From Pantoea alfalfae (GTDB lineage: Bacteria > Pseudomonadota > Gammaproteobacteria > Enterobacterales > Enterobacteriaceae), in assembly GCF_019880205.1 (NCBI RefSeq), contig NZ_CP082297.1, positions 25,115-89,114 on the forward strand: DNA of 64,000 bases, written 5' to 3'. Positions 1 through 7,703 of this stretch are shown here, one piece after another. Both the position numbers and the translations under genes were made by a program. Numbering within the stretch: the first letter of the stretch is position 1; every line of letters begins with the position of its first letter. The notes below the pieces were generated by a model. The model saw nothing but the letters and a program-made list of their open reading frames with translations, had not been told where the DNA came from and ran no database searches.

Positions 1-1
1 T

Positions 2-403
2 TTTATCCGCACCTCGCCGCATGCGCAGGGTGAGATATTTTATGGTAATAGTGCCGGTGAGAGTCTCACAATTCCTACCCAGGACACACGCGACATGATT
101 GAAGTTGCCATGCGATCTCTCGACCGCATCTGGCTTGAAGGGCGACGTTACATGAAGGCCGGGATAATGCTCGATGACTTTACGCCTAACGGCGTCAGTC
201 AGCTGAATCTGTTCGATGAGAGTAAGCCACGTGCAAACAGTGCCCAGCTGATGACGGTTCTTGACGGGATCAATCAGTCCGGGCTGGGCAGTGTGTGGTT
301 TGCCGGTCAGGGTGTGAATACGGAGTGGAAAATGAAGCGGGAGATGTTATCTCCTGCCTGGACAACGCGCTGGAGCGATATTCCCGTTGCTCGGGTGCTC
401 TGA
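2..403 (+). CDS. umuC: UmuC/MucB-type DNA polymerase V catalytic subunit, C-terminal part
   Basis: The reading frame is open from the first bases, so the gene starts outside the window and only the last ~133 residues are present. They match the C-terminal little-finger end of UmuC/MucB/ImpB Y-family polymerases: a stretch ending QLNLFDE followed by a tail with VWFAGQG, WKMKREMLSP and a terminal TTRWSDIP motif. These enzymes do error-prone translesion synthesis as part of Pol V and are often carried by conjugative plasmids. The catalytic palm would be upstream and cannot be judged, nor can the umuD partner. Family assignment is firm; activity is unknown. Confidence 0.9.
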   Translation, partial: FIRTSPHAQGEIFYGNSAGESLTIPTQDTRDMIEVAMRSLDRIWLEGRRYMKAGIMLDDFTPNGVSQLNLFDESKPRANSAQLMTVLDGINQSGLGSVWFAGQGVNTEWKMKREMLSPAWTTRWSDIPVARVL

Positions 404-456
404 GATATCACGGATGTTCAGGACGTTTCAGGGTATCAGTCAGTGAGCTGTTCTCC

Positions 457-690
457 TTACTGGTTATAAAGCCAGAATTCATCCATGAGTAAGAAAGGAC
501 GCCCCGGTTTTTTGTCCCTGAAGTAACGCCCCCGGGGCAGTCTGTCGCCAGGATGCAGCTTCCGGACCCACTCATCAAACGCGGGACGCCGCCGGCGAAC
601 GTTGCCTTTAAACATATCTGCAGATTGGGTGATTGTAGTCATTACCCTTCCCTGCCCGCGGACCTGCTTAAACAGTTCATGCATTGACAT
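457..690 (-). CDS. Small hypothetical protein, 77 aa
   Basis: A basic protein rich in Arg, Lys and Gly, with no domain I recognise. The ATG at 690 was chosen because a GGAGAG ribosome site lies just upstream on the minus strand; the longer frame to 804 would run into the neighbouring gene. It lies 28 nt downstream of the small membrane protein at 719-970 on the same strand, so the two are probably co-transcribed, and it converges on the umuC tail. Function unknown. Confidence 0.5.
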   Translation of the reverse strand: MSMHELFKQVRGQGRVMTTITQSADMFKGNVRRRRPAFDEWVRKLHPGDRLPRGRYFRDKKPGRPFLLMDEFWLYNQ

Positions 691-718
691 TATTGACTCT
701 CCATCATGCTGCAATCGC

Positions 719-970
719 TCAGCGTGATTTGTTTTGCTTCCAGCTGTCGTTGGCCATGAATGCCGCGCGCGAAACGCAGCCCCCCCACAGCAGCTGAAGG
801 CCAATTTTGATCAGCTCACTGGCGTGCGGCAAAAAAAAGAGCGGCACGATGAACAGGACACTCAGGAGAAAGCCCCATTCAGCAGCACTTTTTCTGTCTT
901 TGCCGGTGAGCTTTATAATTCCGAGATATCCCGATACCAGCTTTAGGGCTCTGTTCAACTCTTCCTCCAT
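719..970 (-). CDS. Small membrane protein, 83 aa
   Basis: Residues ~1-28 are charged (MEEELNRALK start). They are followed by a strongly hydrophobic segment at about residues 32-50 (GFLLSVLFIVPLFFLP) and a weaker one around residues 55-66, so one or two membrane passes are likely. The end is basic. No family recognised. It probably forms a two-gene unit with the downstream gene at 457-690. Confidence 0.5.
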   Translation of the reverse strand: MEEELNRALKLVSGYLGIIKLTGKDRKSAAEWGFLLSVLFIVPLFFLPHASELIKIGLQLLWGGCVSRAAFMANDSWKQNKSR

Positions 971-1009
971 TTGAATAACTTATTGAGTCATCTATTTAAT
1001 AACTTCAAC

Positions 1010-1100
1010 ACACATCAAGCATTCATCGGGCATTCATCGAGCATTCAATGTATACACATAAGATATTCATCATGAATGCAATAGATACGCATGCGTACTC
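1010..1100. repeat. Direct repeats downstream of the ParA-type partition genes
   Basis: Three copies of an ~11-bp unit (GCATTCATCGG, GCATTCATCGA, GCATTCAATG) lie in tandem at 1019-1048. They are followed by AGATATTCATCATGAATGC and further ATTCAT-like words. Related AGATATTCA words recur near 2220 and 2360, on the other side of the parA and partner genes. Short iterated words around a ParA/ribbon-helix-helix pair are typical of plasmid centromeres and partner-protein operators; that role is inferred. Confidence 0.5.
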
Positions 1101-1122
1101 TTAACTTATGCCTATTAGTGAA

Positions 1123-1407
1123 TCAGTTCTCTAGTGCCCCGTCGCTCTCCAGCTTCTCACGTAAAGCCTCCAGAATATAAGCACTGAAATCCAGAGAGGT
1201 CTTATTTGAGGCCTTGAGTTGCGCATGGGCTTCAAAGTAGGACTCTGGTACAGCCCTTAGATTTTTGCTGCGAGCTTTGCTTTTAACGGTAGGCTTGGTA
1301 TCGACACCGGGTTTCTCGACTGCGGTTGGTGATGTCTTAAGCTTTGCTGAACTCATGAGCCCGGCAAGCTTTTCATGCTGATCAGTAAAATCGAGTCTTT
1401 TAGTCAT
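1123..1407 (-). CDS. Probable partition partner protein (StbB/ParG-like), 94 aa
   Basis: A small, very basic protein with a Lys/Ser/Pro-rich flexible N-terminal half and a C-terminal half (about residues 50-90, RAVPESYFEAHAQLKA then DFSAYILEALREKLE) that fits a ribbon-helix-helix or short helical DNA-binding fold. It follows a ParA gene by 94 nt on the same strand, the standard order for type Ib partition loci, in which the small protein binds centromere repeats and stimulates the ATPase. The family is inferred from context and composition rather than a diagnostic motif. Confidence 0.6.
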   Translation of the reverse strand: MTKRLDFTDQHEKLAGLMSSAKLKTSPTAVEKPGVDTKPTVKSKARSKNLRAVPESYFEAHAQLKASNKTSLDFSAYILEALREKLESDGALEN

Positions 1408-1501
1408 AGGTACACCTTAAATCCATAACAAGCACACAAAAGATATGCATAGAATACATTAAAGATACACTTTGTGTATTCTTCGTGGACCCTTTGAGCA
1501 C

Positions 1502-2146
1502 TTATTTTGCCCTGATGATCTCAAGCATTTCCTCAACCATAGCAATCACCTCTTTACCGCCTGCAGTAACACGCCCATGAACAGACTCAGTGATGCCAAA
1601 ACCAGTTTCGATTGTCTCTTCAAAATCCTGAGTTCGGTATGAAAGACGACTTCTCATTAGTTTTATGTGATTGAATGAAGGAAGCAGAGCCTCCAGCTTA
1701 GGATAGTGTTTTTTATTTGGATTTGTTTTACACAAGAATAAGTGAGCTTCTACATGCTGTCCTATTATGTCACTAATCTCTCCCAGCACTCTGTCAAAGC
1801 TCATCAGACCAATTCTCTCGGTAAGTGAATCTTTCGCAGGGACGATAATCAGGTCAGCAAAAGCGACGGCTGTACGGGTCATATCGGAGTCGAAGCCACC
1901 GCAGTCAATAAATAAAATGTCTTCACTTTCTTTAAATGGACTGATTTCCTGAACCAACTCTTCCTGGGTTTCAGGGATTGATATGGGAATTTGCCTGTCA
2001 TCTGGACGTAAACCATGAATGATTGAGAGGCCCTTGTGAGTATCAAGGTCCAGGGCTTTAGCTGGTCTTAGTTCGCCCACTACATGGACAGATGAAGTAG
2101 TCTTGCCTGCCCCGCCCTTATTATGTGCCATAACAATAACTGTCAT
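1502..2146 (-). CDS. ParA-family partition ATPase, 214 aa
   Basis: The protein begins MTVIVMAHNKGGAGKTT, a deviant Walker A motif (KGGAGKT) at residues ~10-16. A DxD-type segment LDLDTHKG and the Walker B-like LFIDCGGFDSD follow, as in small VirC1/ParA (type Ib) ATPases without an N-terminal DNA-binding domain. ATP-dependent polymerisation or gradient formation on the nucleoid moves plasmid copies apart. The start at 2146 places the P-loop at the usual distance from the N-terminus; the longer frame to 2212 adds an unrelated leader. With the downstream small gene it makes a partition operon separate from the ParA/ParB pair at 55-57 kb. Confidence 0.85.
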   Translation of the reverse strand: MTVIVMAHNKGGAGKTTSSVHVVGELRPAKALDLDTHKGLSIIHGLRPDDRQIPISIPETQEELVQEISPFKESEDILFIDCGGFDSDMTRTAVAFADLIIVPAKDSLTERIGLMSFDRVLGEISDIIGQHVEAHLFLCKTNPNKKHYPKLEALLPSFNHIKLMRSRLSYRTQDFEETIETGFGITESVHGRVTAGGKEVIAMVEEMLEIIRAK

Positions 2147-2215
2147 ATTCGCCACCAAGTGTATACCTGATAAGTGCACATTGAATCCATCACGTGCCCA
2201 CTTTGAATCCACCTA

Positions 2216-2372
2216 AGATATTCATTAGATATCTGCGGACTGGGCATTTTATATCACTAAAAAATGTCACAAGCAAGAGATACGAACATCTAATGCAGCC
2301 ACAAAAGATATTCAATAAATCTACTAAGAATGCCTTATAGATACCCTATGTATACACAACGGATATTCATGA
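2216..2372. promoter_or_regulatory. Repeat-rich region upstream of parA, possible promoter/operator
   Basis: This AT-rich stretch upstream of the minus-strand parA contains several variants of AGATATTCA/T (near 2217, 2308 and 2361), ATAGATACC and TATACACA words. The same words occur in the leader of the small partner gene (1430-1470) and beyond its 3' end. This suggests binding sites for the partner protein across the locus. No promoter boxes could be fixed with confidence. Confidence 0.4.
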
Positions 2373-2397
2373 GGCCGTGATCGGTTACATGTAGTGT

Positions 2398-2432
2398 AGG
2401 GCAGGGCAGGGCAGGGCAGGGCAGGGCAGGGC
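2398..2432. repeat. Seven perfect tandem copies of the pentamer AGGGC
   Basis: Counting by hand gives seven uninterrupted AGGGC units followed by a partial unit (AGG). It is a simple-sequence repeat whose copy number is likely to change by slippage. It lies in the ~360-bp gap between parA and the gene ending at 2577 and is not inside any credible reading frame. Confidence 0.9.
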
Positions 2433-2576
2433 AGGATTATTGTAACTTCAATTGATAAAGGATGTTGTTCGGGAGGCAAGGGGACTACTACTCCCCGTGC
2501 ATCTGATTACAATAATTATAGTTCGAGAAACGAATCTTCGTAAAACTAACCGATTCTAAATCAGCTACTTAAGCAA

Positions 2577-3152
2577 CTAATCAGATTGGTCGTCATCGGG
2601 TGTTTTTGAGTTAATATCAAGTATTTGCGAATTCTTTTGACGTAAATCGCGCATATACTGTTCCTCATATTTGAGATCACCTTCGGCAAAGAGAACTTTA
2701 TGATCTGAAACAGCATGAATAACAGCCTGTTCATATGCAGAATGGTAGCCTTCAGGTGTAGGGATAATTTCACCACGAAAAGATACAACAACTAAAGGAT
2801 CTTTTGTGCCAGCGATAACGCGCCCATGAAAAAAGCCAGCATAAAACCCAAGACCAGCACGAACTCTGCCATCTTCTTTGAGTGAATCGCTGGCTTTTAA
2901 CCTACCCCAACCTTCTTCTTCATCGGTATAAATTTCGAAGTAGTTTCGTTCTTCAACCTTTGCAATAAGCCTAGTTAACGTATCAATAAGACGCTCACCA
3001 AGCCTGAAATTCATCGCACCCATCTTCTCTTTACCGTAACCAAGTTTGATACTGGCTTCGGCAAAACTTTCCGTGTAATCAACCCTCGATACGTAACGTT
3101 TTTCTATCGCCACGGCAGCTTTCTTCCCTCGAAATTTTGGCTTCAGCTTCAT
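2577..3152 (-). CDS. Hypothetical plasmid protein, ~191 aa
   Basis: A soluble, mixed-charge protein with no domain I can name. Segments such as RLGERLIDTLTRLIAKVEERN suggest an amphipathic helix, and the middle (GRVRAGLGFYAGFFHGRVIAG) is Gly/aromatic rich. The ATG at 3152 lacks a visible ribosome site. Its start overlaps the end of the small gene 3079-3261 by 74 nt in another frame, so it is either translated by coupling or is the continuation of that gene after a frameshift. Confidence 0.6.
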   Translation of the reverse strand: MKLKPKFRGKKAAVAIEKRYVSRVDYTESFAEASIKLGYGKEKMGAMNFRLGERLIDTLTRLIAKVEERNYFEIYTDEEEGWGRLKASDSLKEDGRVRAGLGFYAGFFHGRVIAGTKDPLVVVSFRGEIIPTPEGYHSAYEQAVIHAVSDHKVLFAEGDLKYEEQYMRDLRQKNSQILDINSKTPDDDQSD

Positions 3153-3261
3153 CAAACATTTTCATCAGCTGGGCAGCCTTTTGTTGACGAGTTCCCACTA
3201 AGCTGATAGCAGGTGAGTGAAGGCCAAGTGTTTGTGCATTTCTTTGTGGAGTGTGTTTCAT
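3079..3261 (-). CDS. Small protein, 60 aa, possibly the true N-terminus of the next gene
   Basis: It starts with ATG at 3261 behind a good GGAGG ribosome site (minus strand). The sequence (MKHTPQRNAQTLG start, then QQKAAQLMKMFDEAEAKI) is basic and helical. The frame ends inside the gene at 2577-3152. Because the downstream gene has no ribosome site while this one has a strong one, a single longer protein made by or broken by a frameshift near 3080-3155 is plausible. No family recognised. Confidence 0.45.
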   Translation of the reverse strand: MKHTPQRNAQTLGLHSPAISLVGTRQQKAAQLMKMFDEAEAKISREESCRGDRKTLRIEG

Positions 3262-3691
3262 AGAGAACCTCCGTTAATCTACACATACAGTATAAGCTTT
3301 GTGCAACCAGAATTATAGTCAAACCTATGTCAAGAAGACTTAGTCACCAACCAAAAGAATTATAAAGCCACTATAGAATACCCATCGATATGATTACTCA
3401 ATGCAAAAATTAGGACCCTACTCTTTACACCAGACACTTAATGTACCCTTCGCAAGATAATTGCAAGTTACAATATAGCGCACTATATAATAGGAAGTAA
3501 TATAATGAAAACTCAGGCATTTACCCATCACATCTAACTATTTCATACGTGACATTTACTATAGTTACCAAGATATCAATAAGCCTTACTAAAAATGTGG
3601 TTAAGTGTTTTTGGTCATTTTAAGTAGCCAATAATTACGTAGCCAATTTAAACTGCTTTTAGTTATTATTAGCCTGTAAACTCACCTAGGC

Positions 3692-3713
3692 CAATTTGAG
3701 TATACTCAAATTG
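3692..3713. promoter_or_regulatory. Perfect 22-bp palindrome upstream of the 3747/resolvase operon
   Basis: The sequence is perfectly self-complementary: half-site CAATTTGAGTA followed by its complement, centred between 3702 and 3703. It lies 34 bp before the start of the small gene at 3747 in an otherwise gene-free AT-rich 485-bp stretch (3262-3746). It could be a repressor operator or a resolvase-binding subsite. Nothing else was recognised in that gap apart from short AGCCAAT repeats near 3626 and 3651. Confidence 0.6.
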
Positions 3714-3746
3714 ACCACTTCTCAACTTATAAAAAGAGGAGTTTGA

Positions 3747-4013
3747 ATGCTGGGAACTAAAACGAGAACTTTTTCGGGCAATGTGGTTCGGACTGCTCAT
3801 GTGGCCACGCTCAATGAAACGAACCTCATGCTTTATGGCGTTCTACTCACTGGGGATATGGAATGGTTGCGCATCTCCACTACTAAGATTGAAGATGCTG
3901 AGAAAATTGCATTTCTTAGCCCGGGCACTTACGTCGGACTTAAGGTGCGAGGAAATATTTCTTTCCAGGGATCGGTATACATGGAATTTCACTCACTGGT
4001 TTTGTCAGTATGA
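3747..4013 (+). CDS. Small hypothetical protein upstream of a recombinase, 88 aa
   Basis: ATG at 3747 follows an AAAGAGGAG ribosome site. The stop overlaps the start of the serine recombinase gene (ATGA overlap at 4010), so the two are translationally coupled. The sequence alternates hydrophobic and charged residues as in a small beta-barrel, but no named domain is evident. It could be an accessory or regulatory protein for the recombinase; that is inference from the operon only. Confidence 0.6.
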   Translation: MLGTKTRTFSGNVVRTAHVATLNETNLMLYGVLLTGDMEWLRISTTKIEDAEKIAFLSPGTYVGLKVRGNISFQGSVYMEFHSLVLSV

Positions 4014-4624
4014 TTATGCAGATAGCACGGATATACCTTCGTGTCAGTACTGATGAACAGGAACTGACACGGCAGAACAGCATTATTGAAGATGCCCGGG
4101 GCAGGGGGTTCTACGTAGCCGGCGTCTATAAAGAAAAGGCTTCTGGTGCTAGGGCAGACCGCCCTGAATTGCAGCGTATGATTGCAGACCTGCAGCCGGG
4201 AGAGGTCGTTGTGGCTGAGAAGATTGACCGCATAAGTCGTCTTCCGCTCACGGAGGCTGAGCAGTTGATTGGCTCGATAAAGGCCAAGGGCGCAAAGCTG
4301 GCTATACCAGGCATCGTGGATCTCTCTGAGCTGGCCATTGGTCAGGATGGTATTGCTAAAATTGTGCTTGAGTCTGTTCAGGACATGCTACTTAAAGTGG
4401 CACTCCAGACGGCGCGCGACGACTATGAAACCAGACGTGAGCGGCAGCGGCAGGGGGTTGAGCTGGCTAAGGCTTCAGGTAAATACAAGGGCAGAAAACC
4501 CGATCTTAAGACTCATGAACGTATAATCGCTTTACGTGAGTCAGGAATGACAATTGAACGTACAGCTAATTTGGCAGGCTGCAGCATAAGCCAAGTAAAG
4601 CGAATTTGTGCTCTGAAAAAATGA
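4010..4624 (+). CDS. Serine site-specific recombinase (resolvase/invertase family), 204 aa
   Basis: The N-terminal catalytic domain carries YLRVSTDEQ with the nucleophilic serine at about residue 13 and a KIDRISRL motif typical of small serine recombinases. A long helix (~105-140) and a C-terminal helix-turn-helix (TIERTANLAGCSISQVKRI) follow. Length ~200 aa is usual for resolvase/invertase proteins, which resolve cointegrates or invert DNA at short sites. It is coupled to the small gene before it. A second, truncated relative lies at 6372-6737, on the other side of the FRG gene. Confidence 0.9.
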   Translation: MIMQIARIYLRVSTDEQELTRQNSIIEDARGRGFYVAGVYKEKASGARADRPELQRMIADLQPGEVVVAEKIDRISRLPLTEAEQLIGSIKAKGAKLAIPGIVDLSELAIGQDGIAKIVLESVQDMLLKVALQTARDDYETRRERQRQGVELAKASGKYKGRKPDLKTHERIIALRESGMTIERTANLAGCSISQVKRICALKK

Positions 4625-4743
4625 ACTAACTACTTTGAAAAAATTAACATCTCCACCTTCATATTACTGAAGGTGGAGAAAGATGTAGATTATATACGAA
4701 ATACTTTTCCGATATTTGTAACTTGCAGCCTACCCATAATATT

Positions 4744-6111
4744 TTACTTTATAACATTAACATCAGATTTAAATTTCTTTGCAATTTCCTTTGCTGTTTC
4801 TTCAATGCCGGGATAAATCGTACTGGCTTTTATATTAAGCAATTCCAACTGCTTCAGGATTTCTTTTTTATTACAGACAGATATACTTTTAACATTAAGA
4901 TTGCTATAGCCTGTATCTGGAAGTACTGCATCATGGCCAAACAACAAGAATGCACCTGATTGCGACGATATTCGACTATTAGCTACTCTTCCTCTAAAAA
5001 AAAGTATACTTCTTAAGTGTTCGATCTTCATAGCGTCTTCGAAGTAAGGCTTCTCAGCACGAATAAAATGCAGGAGTCTTTTTCTCGCTTTTTCTTTTTT
5101 TGAATTTAAAGGAGCAGGTTCATTGATTAGATATTCTTTTTCTTCTGCATTCAGCTGAGAGATATTAGCAATGCAACTTACTGTATCAGAATTGTAAAAC
5201 TTTACATCATTGGAATTCACGGTAAATATTTTTACATCACCTATCGTTTCATCTTCAGTTTCTGTACCCATTTTTTCAGAGCAACAGAAATACAGTGCAA
5301 CCAATGGATTAGCCGTCACATCGAGTAACCTGGTTGGCAATCGATAATGCTGCATACGTACGAGCTTATCAGCCATAAAGTCATCATGATAGAACTCTGA
5401 AGGATGTGCTGTAACCATATCATTTATCATGTTTTTTTCATTGTTTACGTATAGAGGGACGCCTTTTTCTGTACGAAATAATGATGGTTCAAGCTTATAT
5501 ATAATATCACTATGCCCCCTATAGAACAGTTCTGTTCCATCAACAGGCTTAAACTTATTTACTTCTTCAAGAAATGAAACGACAGAGTCAACACATATAT
5601 TTTCGCTATGTATAGCGTTAGCATTATCGACAGTTATAATTGGCGGAGGGGGTACAGGGAGAGGTGTCAGCCCAAAAGTAGTCAACACGGAATTCAAATT
5701 AATATCTTTTATTGCCCAATGTGTGCGTGACATTTCATAATAATGAATAATAAACTCTCCTGGCACTTCATCGAAGTCACTAACATCTACCTTCCCGTAA
5801 TCTTGCAGCAACTCAAATGTGTAATTTACCCTTTGGTCTTCAACGGCAATGCTTGTTAGCTTAACTAACCTTACATGGGAAAAAAACTTAATCACTGGTT
5901 TGTTGCTATTATCTTTATCGAACTCTGTCATTAATAAACAAGGGAAGGATTTAAGTTTTTCAATCACGTCACTTGTTAACTTTATAAAATCCTTATATAT
6001 ATTATCATTGGTATATTCTAAATACCTGCTTAAATCCATTGAAGCAGTAGCACTGTGCCCTTCTGGGACCTGCCACGGCTCATCATTAGAGGACATAATT
6101 AAATTTAACAT
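4744..6111 (-). CDS. FRG-domain protein, 455 aa, possible defence gene
   Basis: The FRG domain (named for its conserved Phe-Arg-Gly; here FYRGHSD, ~residue 197) continues with LVRMQHYRLPTRLLDVTANPLVALYF at about residues 250-275, the signature of this family. The N-terminal ~170 residues are unlike anything I recognise and the C-terminus is charged. FRG proteins are of poorly known function and occur in accessory islands, sometimes near phage-defence genes. The gene is AT-rich against its neighbours, faces the opposite way from the recombinases on either side, and looks like transferred cargo. A defence role is inference. Confidence 0.75.
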   Translation of the reverse strand: MLNLIMSSNDEPWQVPEGHSATASMDLSRYLEYTNDNIYKDFIKLTSDVIEKLKSFPCLLMTEFDKDNSNKPVIKFFSHVRLVKLTSIAVEDQRVNYTFELLQDYGKVDVSDFDEVPGEFIIHYYEMSRTHWAIKDINLNSVLTTFGLTPLPVPPPPIITVDNANAIHSENICVDSVVSFLEEVNKFKPVDGTELFYRGHSDIIYKLEPSLFRTEKGVPLYVNNEKNMINDMVTAHPSEFYHDDFMADKLVRMQHYRLPTRLLDVTANPLVALYFCCSEKMGTETEDETIGDVKIFTVNSNDVKFYNSDTVSCIANISQLNAEEKEYLINEPAPLNSKKEKARKRLLHFIRAEKPYFEDAMKIEHLRSILFFRGRVANSRISSQSGAFLLFGHDAVLPDTGYSNLNVKSISVCNKKEILKQLELLNIKASTIYPGIEETAKEIAKKFKSDVNVIK

Positions 6112-6371
6112 ATACTTCCTTATTTATGATTTCACTATGCTTTTGATAAATTTTAAAGTAAACGCATGAACATTATCGTAATTATTTCATTCTTACCAGC
6201 CTCTAGAAATTACAATACGCCAAAGAAACCACCAACTTTTTTTATGGAATATGTGGGGTTTCTGGCATATTTCGTTCATGTGCAGCGTTCCAGAACCACC
6301 AATATACCTGGCCGTATCCCGCATCGTAATGGACTGCTCTTGCTTGCTTTTGCAGCAGGTACTAAGGCGTG

Positions 6372-6737
6372 TTCATGCCGAACGGAGCTAAGCTCGCAAT
6401 CCCGGGCATAGTAGACCTATCAGAGCTGGCCGTCAGCCACTATGGCGTGGCCAGAATCGTACTTGAGTCCGTTCAGGACATGCTGCTAAAAGTGGCACTG
6501 CAGACGGCGCGGGACGATTATGCGACCCGTCAGGCAAGGCAGCAGCAGGGCGTTGAACTGGCAAAAGCTTCGGATAAATACAAAGGGCGAAGGCCGAACT
6601 CCAAAACGCACGAACGCGTCATCGTACTTCGCGGGTCTGATATGACAATTGCGCGCACAGCCACTCTTGCAGGATGCAGCATGAGTCAGGTTAAGCGCAT
6701 CTGGTTGATATTCAAGGCAGGAAAGTCCGCTCAGTAG
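6372..6737 (+). pseudogene. Truncated serine recombinase (C-terminal part)
   Basis: From GAKLAIPGIVDLSELA to the end this matches the last ~120 residues of the recombinase at 4010-4624 at high but incomplete identity, including the long helix (VLESVQDMLLKVALQTARDDY) and the C-terminal helix-turn-helix. The catalytic N-terminal domain with the active serine is absent, so it cannot be active. The divergence shows it is an older paralogue, not a fresh copy. Confidence 0.85.
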
Positions 6738-6896
6738 TTGAAAAGTTAGCAGGTTGCAGTCATAAAGTGCAAATCATCGGGATGTGATGAACACCGGAAG
6801 TTCTGCAAAGGATTAATTTTCGGACAGGATCACAGGGAGATCATTTTTATAAACGTTGATATTCTGATCCGGACTCACGGACCGGAGAAGCTTTAC

Positions 6897-7703
6897 ATGT
6901 CTGAATATACCCTGCAGGACTGCAATATTACGGTGCCTGACATATTTCGCGATCGCACCATGAACCTCTTTACCCTCAGCCATACGAATGCCAATGAATT
7001 TACCTTCGTGATTTCACGTGCAACAGCTGCGGCAGAAGACACGCTTCAGTCAGTATCCCAGAAGCTGTCATCTGAACTGCAGGCTACTCTGCAGGATCTC
7101 TCACTCAATCATGCCCGGCTCACCGAAATAAATGGCAGGCAGGCGCTGGAACTGTTTTACAGCTTCAAATCCGGCGAAAGAATCATCTTTCAGAAGCAAA
7201 GGGTTGTACTGACATCTGAAAACAGTACAGGTAAAAAGTTACTCTGCTTCATTGGTACCTGCCCGGATGCGTTTGACGATTACCATAGCCGTATCTATGA
7301 CAGCATCACGGACAGCATTACGTTTCCGGACGATGCACATGGTTCGCCCGCACGGCGCAGCCAGATCCCCGCCGACAGCCAAGAAATCTTTTTCAGCTTT
7401 GATCGTGACAGCCGCGAACTGACCGTCTTCCCTTCAATTTCTGACCTGTACTCATCCATTGATCTCATCCGGGCAAGGAACGGTAGCTATCTGTTTTTTG
7501 ACGCTGCCGGCGAACCGCTGATGCTATCTCCGATACCTGATGGCGAGCATGCAGGCCGCTTTGCGCTGTGGGAGATGACCGGTGCCAGAATACCGGGACT
7601 GATATCAAGCCTGCTTCTGGCCAGAAGTGTCCGGGGTATTGACGGTCTGGATACAACTGAAGCCGTTGAGGCCTACCTCAGCCAGCGGATAAATGAAAAA
7701 TGA
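6897..7703 (+). CDS. Eag-type (DUF1795/DcrB-like) T6SS effector chaperone, 268 aa
   Basis: The N-terminal ~145 residues resemble the DcrB/DUF1795 fold of EagR adaptors (YTLQDCNITVPDIFRDRTMNLF start; GRQALELFYSFKSGERIIFQKQRVV). The C-terminal part is an extra domain. Eag chaperones hold the N-terminal membrane segments of PAAR effectors and load them onto the VgrG spike. It is immediately upstream of, and overlaps (4 nt), a PAAR effector gene with such segments, which is the classic context. No VgrG, Hcp or sheath gene is in the window, so the device itself would be elsewhere. Confidence 0.75.
   Translation: MSEYTLQDCNITVPDIFRDRTMNLFTLSHTNANEFTFVISRATAAAEDTLQSVSQKLSSELQATLQDLSLNHARLTEINGRQALELFYSFKSGERIIFQKQRVVLTSENSTGKKLLCFIGTCPDAFDDYHSRIYDSITDSITFPDDAHGSPARRSQIPADSQEIFFSFDRDSRELTVFPSISDLYSSIDLIRARNGSYLFFDAAGEPLMLSPIPDGEHAGRFALWEMTGARIPGLISSLLLARSVRGIDGLDTTEAVEAYLSQRINEK

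Noticed and set aside
2398..2432. AGGGC tract considered as repeat-protein coding or CRISPR
   Set aside because: The unit is 5 bp with no spacers and lies in no credible reading frame; it is a simple-sequence tract.
6372..6737. Second recombinase considered functional
   Set aside because: The catalytic N-terminal domain including the active serine is absent.
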